A stretch of DNA of 64,000 nt from Mycosarcoma maydis (Eukaryota > Basidiomycota > Ustilaginomycetes > Ustilaginales), in the NCBI RefSeq assembly GCF_000328475.2, contig NC_026480.1:1488001-1552000 (forward strand). The letters run 5' to 3'. A program made the translations under genes and the position numbers. How positions within the stretch are numbered: position 1 is the stretch's first letter; every line of letters begins with the position of its first letter. Below, one piece after another: positions 60,996 to 64,000 of this stretch. The notes beneath the pieces were generated by a model. The model saw nothing but the letters and a program-made list of their open reading frames with translations, was not told where the DNA came from and ran no database searches.

Positions 60996-62894
60996 TCACT
61001 GTCTCTCATCCAGCCCCATTTCGCCCACCGCCTCAGCCAGCGTTTCAGGGGGCATGGGAGGGCTAGGCGCCCTGCTGTTGCTCCGGCTGTTATTGCTGCT
61101 AGCTGATCTCTTTTGGAAGAATCGTAGTGCGGGATGTGCCGATTGCGATCGGCATCTTCTCTCTTCACTCTCTCTGGCACTCGGCGAGACCGAGATATAC
61201 TCGTTTCGCGCCTTGTTCCTCCGCTGCCGCATCTCGTTCAACCTGTCCCACTCTCTCTGGTAATCGCGTTCGTCCAGCTGCATCTCGTGTAACACTTCGC
61301 GCGCTTGCATTTCAAATTCCAGCTCGTCCTCAGCCTCGATCAGCCCGAATCGCACTCCGTCCTCGGCAGTCCCAGTCCCCGAGTTGGCGCGCGAGACAGG
61401 GAATGGCAGTGTAGCACCGCGAACCTGACGTCCTCTTTCGCACTGGTCAGACGTCGTCGACTCACTGGCGACATTGCTGCCGGAGGCAGTGACGTCCTCC
61501 ATGCTGCCGCGTCGTGATGCCATGCGAGAAAGAGCCGGCGAACAAGATGCACTACGTCCGCCAACTCCGTTTCGGAGAAGCCGTTGCTGTAGGCGATGGC
61601 TCAGCATGTCGCGCCAGAGCGCAGAAGAGGCCTGCACTTCACTTTCGGATGCCGCTTGCTGCTCCATCTCGAGAAGATGTTCGAGGTCTTCGCCACAGAC
61701 GCATTGGGTGAACGACTCGTGCTCATTTCGTCCAGCCCAGAAGTCGCGCGAGACTTTGGGCACAGGATTGGCATCCTCGGGCGTATATGAAGGAAGTCGC
61801 ATCGTCTGCCATCGACATGCGCAGGACGGCAAGATGAGACCCCACGATGCACGATAGGTTCGCACATCCGAATCGCCAAAGGAAGGATCAGAGTATTGGA
61901 TCGACAGCTCGAGAGCATGCGCCATCTGGATCGCACAGTCGCTGCCTGGCAAGGTCGAAGCTCGAGCCTCGGCATCGTTGGGTATACGTGCCACCCAATT
62001 GCATTGTCCGAGTGTCAAGCCTGCGCTTGCCGTTGTATTCGGAGCAGAAACGCCAGCTGCGTCATCCGCTCGACCCTGTCGCTGGATCTGATGTTGCTCT
62101 TGGGCAATTGCAAGAAGCCCATCCAGATTCTCTTGGCCATCATTGCCTTGAAGGCACTTGCTCAACTCCTCGGGCCCCGCTTCGAAGAACACAAAGCGTT
62201 CCGAGGGAGGAATTTCTCTGTAATTACGTCGAACTCGTGACTTGAGCGTTGTTTGCTGCAGTAAGGCCAACTTGAGCGAATGCAGTTGCAACGTTGGGCT
62301 GGGACTGTCTAGTGAGAATGTGATGCGCAGATAACCACCCACAGTCAAATGCTGTGTTCGTAAACCCAGGAAAATGGGACCCAGTGCCTCTTCTGCCGAC
62401 CGATGCACGTGATAGTAGGGCAGGAAGCCGGTGCTTGCGACGGTTTGAATGAAGAAAAGGTTCTTTTCGGCGACGATCGTCTTTTTGCCTATCAGACCTG
62501 GGAAAGTAGCTTTTACCTGCACTTTCTGATGATGACGACCGTACTTGCACCTCTGATACGGCGCCGTGCTGTGGTCGACGCTGAAAGAGACTTCAAATTG
62601 GTAGATGGAACCGGCTTCGAGTTTGAGATCGGTGGCCGATTCGATCGTCTTTTTGTTATAGTAAGGCTGGTTCTGTTCGAAGCCGCCTTTGGGAAACCCG
62701 ATGGATTCATAGCCAATCAGACTAGCAGTGAGGCTGAGAAGCTTGGATGGTGGAGTCGATTTGGGTGGAATGCTGAGCTGGATGATGACCTGGACGATAG
62801 CAGGCTCATTGTCTTCGGGCGTCTCGTTCTCGGATCGAACCTGAGGACTGAGAAAGATGTCATTGACGGTGGTACTGAGGATATTGAGTTTCAT
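60996..62894 (-). CDS. Arrestin-like (alpha-arrestin) protein
   Basis: A 632-residue cytosolic adaptor. The N-terminal arrestin sandwich can be seen as alternating strands: VIIQLSIPPKS (about 32-42), ASLIGYESIGFP, IYQFEVSFSV, VQVKATFPGLIGKK. The C-terminal sandwich follows with LTVGGYLRITFSLDSPSPTL and LHSLKLALLQQTTLKSR. The last 200 residues are disordered, with a Glu/Arg-rich coiled segment (LHEMQLDERDYQREWDRLNE) and a Ser-rich end. Alpha-arrestins link nutrient transporters to Rsp5-type ubiquitin ligases through PY motifs; I see no clear PPxY here, so the partner is uncertain. Start is the ATG at 62892-62894; the open frame to 63209 has no ATG upstream that fits. Confidence 0.72.
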   Translation of the reverse strand: MKLNILSTTVNDIFLSPQVRSENETPEDNEPAIVQVIIQLSIPPKSTPPSKLLSLTASLIGYESIGFPKGGFEQNQPYYNKKTIESATDLKLEAGSIYQFEVSFSVDHSTAPYQRCKYGRHHQKVQVKATFPGLIGKKTIVAEKNLFFIQTVASTGFLPYYHVHRSAEEALGPIFLGLRTQHLTVGGYLRITFSLDSPSPTLQLHSLKLALLQQTTLKSRVRRNYREIPPSERFVFFEAGPEELSKCLQGNDGQENLDGLLAIAQEQHQIQRQGRADDAAGVSAPNTTASAGLTLGQCNWVARIPNDAEARASTLPGSDCAIQMAHALELSIQYSDPSFGDSDVRTYRASWGLILPSCACRWQTMRLPSYTPEDANPVPKVSRDFWAGRNEHESFTQCVCGEDLEHLLEMEQQAASESEVQASSALWRDMLSHRLQQRLLRNGVGGRSASCSPALSRMASRRGSMEDVTASGSNVASESTTSDQCERGRQVRGATLPFPVSRANSGTGTAEDGVRFGLIEAEDELEFEMQAREVLHEMQLDERDYQREWDRLNEMRQRRNKARNEYISVSPSARESEERRCRSQSAHPALRFFQKRSASSNNSRSNSRAPSPPMPPETLAEAVGEMGLDERQ

Positions 62895-64000
62895 GTTCAC
62901 TAGTAATGTGATGTTGTGGTGGTGGCAGTGTCGAGTGCCGGCCGTCAAAGAGGACGCAGGTGCATAGACGGTCGCTGCGAAGGACGGATCGGTGAAACAA
63001 GACAGATATGGCCGATCTGTCAGTTGTCCAAGGCTCGCACGGTTGAGCGCATGGGCAACACTCAGCAGGACCGCCGGTTTCGATCGCCTATCAATAGATG
63101 TCAGAGCACGGCGCGTGGCCTCTTCGTGATCGATTGACTCAGCGAAGCGAAGAACAAGAAGCGTGAGATTGTGATGGTGCAAAAGCAAAGTAACAGCGTG
63201 GGAATACAATCACGAATCGTGAAAAGATTTTGAGCTCGACTCGTGACGTGTTCTCTCCACGATTTTGTATTTCGCCACAACACACACGACTCTCATGTCT
63301 GTGACTCTGTGACTCTGTGACTCTGTGACTCTGTGACTTGGCTGGAAATTTGTTTTCCGAAGCGGCGGCCTGAAAAAGCAGCGGGCATTTCGCCCACGAC
63401 ATCGGCGAAATTGTTCAGTCGCCAATTTAGGAATATCGTGTCGATATCGATAGCATCTTGCTATGTTGCCCGATCATCGAACAAGGCCTAAGTGAATTCC
63501 ATTTCTGTTTTTTAAAATTAAGGCTGGTTGGTGCCCGTAATTCGTGGTTGTCAAGAAAGGCTTGGCTCACAAACTGTATTCTTCCGTATTCACCATGCTT
63601 TGCGGGGACTAGATGGCCAAACTTCAGACTGCAATCTCCCAAGGCCATGCCAGCGTCACCTGAGGAGACCGGTACAAACTCCGAAGGAGACGTCTCGAAA
63701 AGTGAAAAAGTGAAGATCATTCCTTGTGTACGCCCTTTGCACGTCGTCACGCCTTATGATCCTACGTTAACTTGACGTTATTTAAATAGTACGTTGCTGC
63801 CCCTCTTTTCGTTGCCACAATCACGAATTTGTTGGCACTCGTGACTGTTTCATTCAACCCTAACCAGCAGTTGTACTCAACTCCTCGAGGCTGTTCGCAA
63901 ATTTCTTTGCCTCACACCATCCGAGCAACCTTTAACATGCTCCTGGCGCACTGTGGGCAAACTTGAATGCTTGATCACTTCAGCTTTGCTTTTCATAAGC
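62895..64000. other. Right-edge spacer
   Basis: Contains the arrestin-gene promoter, an 8-nt tandem repeat at 63301-63340, and open frames on both strands at 63427-63775 that match nothing I know. A TTATTTAAATAG near 63778-63789 could be a TATA element for a gene beyond the window. Confidence 0.45.
63301..63340. repeat. (GTGACTCT)4 8-nt tandem array
   Basis: Four perfect copies plus GTGACTTG. It differs from the other arrays by having an 8-nt unit. Confidence 0.95.

Noticed and set aside
63856..63867. Telomere-like AACCCTAACC, possible telomerase RNA template
   Set aside because: A single short match with no supporting RNA structure recognised nearby; expected by chance in 64 kb.

Overview
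The window is nuclear DNA from a fungus, most likely a smut (Ustilaginaceae; Ustilago maydis or a near relative). Evidence for this is the moderately GC-rich, mostly intron-poor genes, the short introns with GTGAGT/GTATGT/GTAAGT donors and CTGAC/CTGAT branch points, fungal-only families (FEX fluoride exporter, DUF3074, IRC20-type SNF2/RING protein, RGS protein with membrane segments), and intergenic DNA strewn with short heptamers of the CACGAAT / CGTGAAT type. The species name is inference; no rRNA or marker gene is present.

Layout, left to right. 0.5-5.5 kb: a seven-helix membrane protein, a zinc alcohol dehydrogenase and an unrecognised spliced gene. 7-16 kb: an SCP-x-like thiolase, a small secreted four-cysteine protein, a Gfo/Idh/MocA oxidoreductase, a fluoride exporter and a divergent GNAT-like acetyltransferase. 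16-25 kb: a 1751-residue SNF2/RING helicase and a 920-residue unknown protein. 25.7-30 kb: an M20 amidohydrolase and a four-exon nitronate monooxygenase whose 1.4-kb second intron contains a complete, itself spliced DUF1275 membrane-protein gene on the same strand. 31-41 kb: a membrane-anchored serine peptidase of the TAP-like fold, an F-box/LRR protein, an MFS transporter, a Ser/Thr-rich surface protein and a small Cys-rich hydrophobic protein. 41-53 kb: a HEAT-repeat protein, pterin carbinolamine dehydratase with an in-frame intron, a metaxin/Sam37-like protein, a second F-box/LRR protein, an ABHD12-like hydrolase and HMG-CoA lyase. 53-63 kb: a large RGS-domain membrane protein, a 3.6-kb gene-free stretch that holds a run of strong hairpins (possible structured RNA), a DUF3074 lipid-binding-like protein and an arrestin-like protein.

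The genes are ordinary housekeeping, transport and signalling genes and do not form an obvious biosynthetic cluster. A loose organelle theme exists: metaxin-like import factor, HMG-CoA lyase with both a mitochondrial leader and a C-terminal AKL, and nitronate monooxygenase ending in SKL (visible only after splicing).

The strongest unusual signals are the gene nested in the nitronate monooxygenase intron, the hairpin cluster near 59 kb, and the repeated appearance of 7-nt tandem units with unrelated sequences in the spacers.
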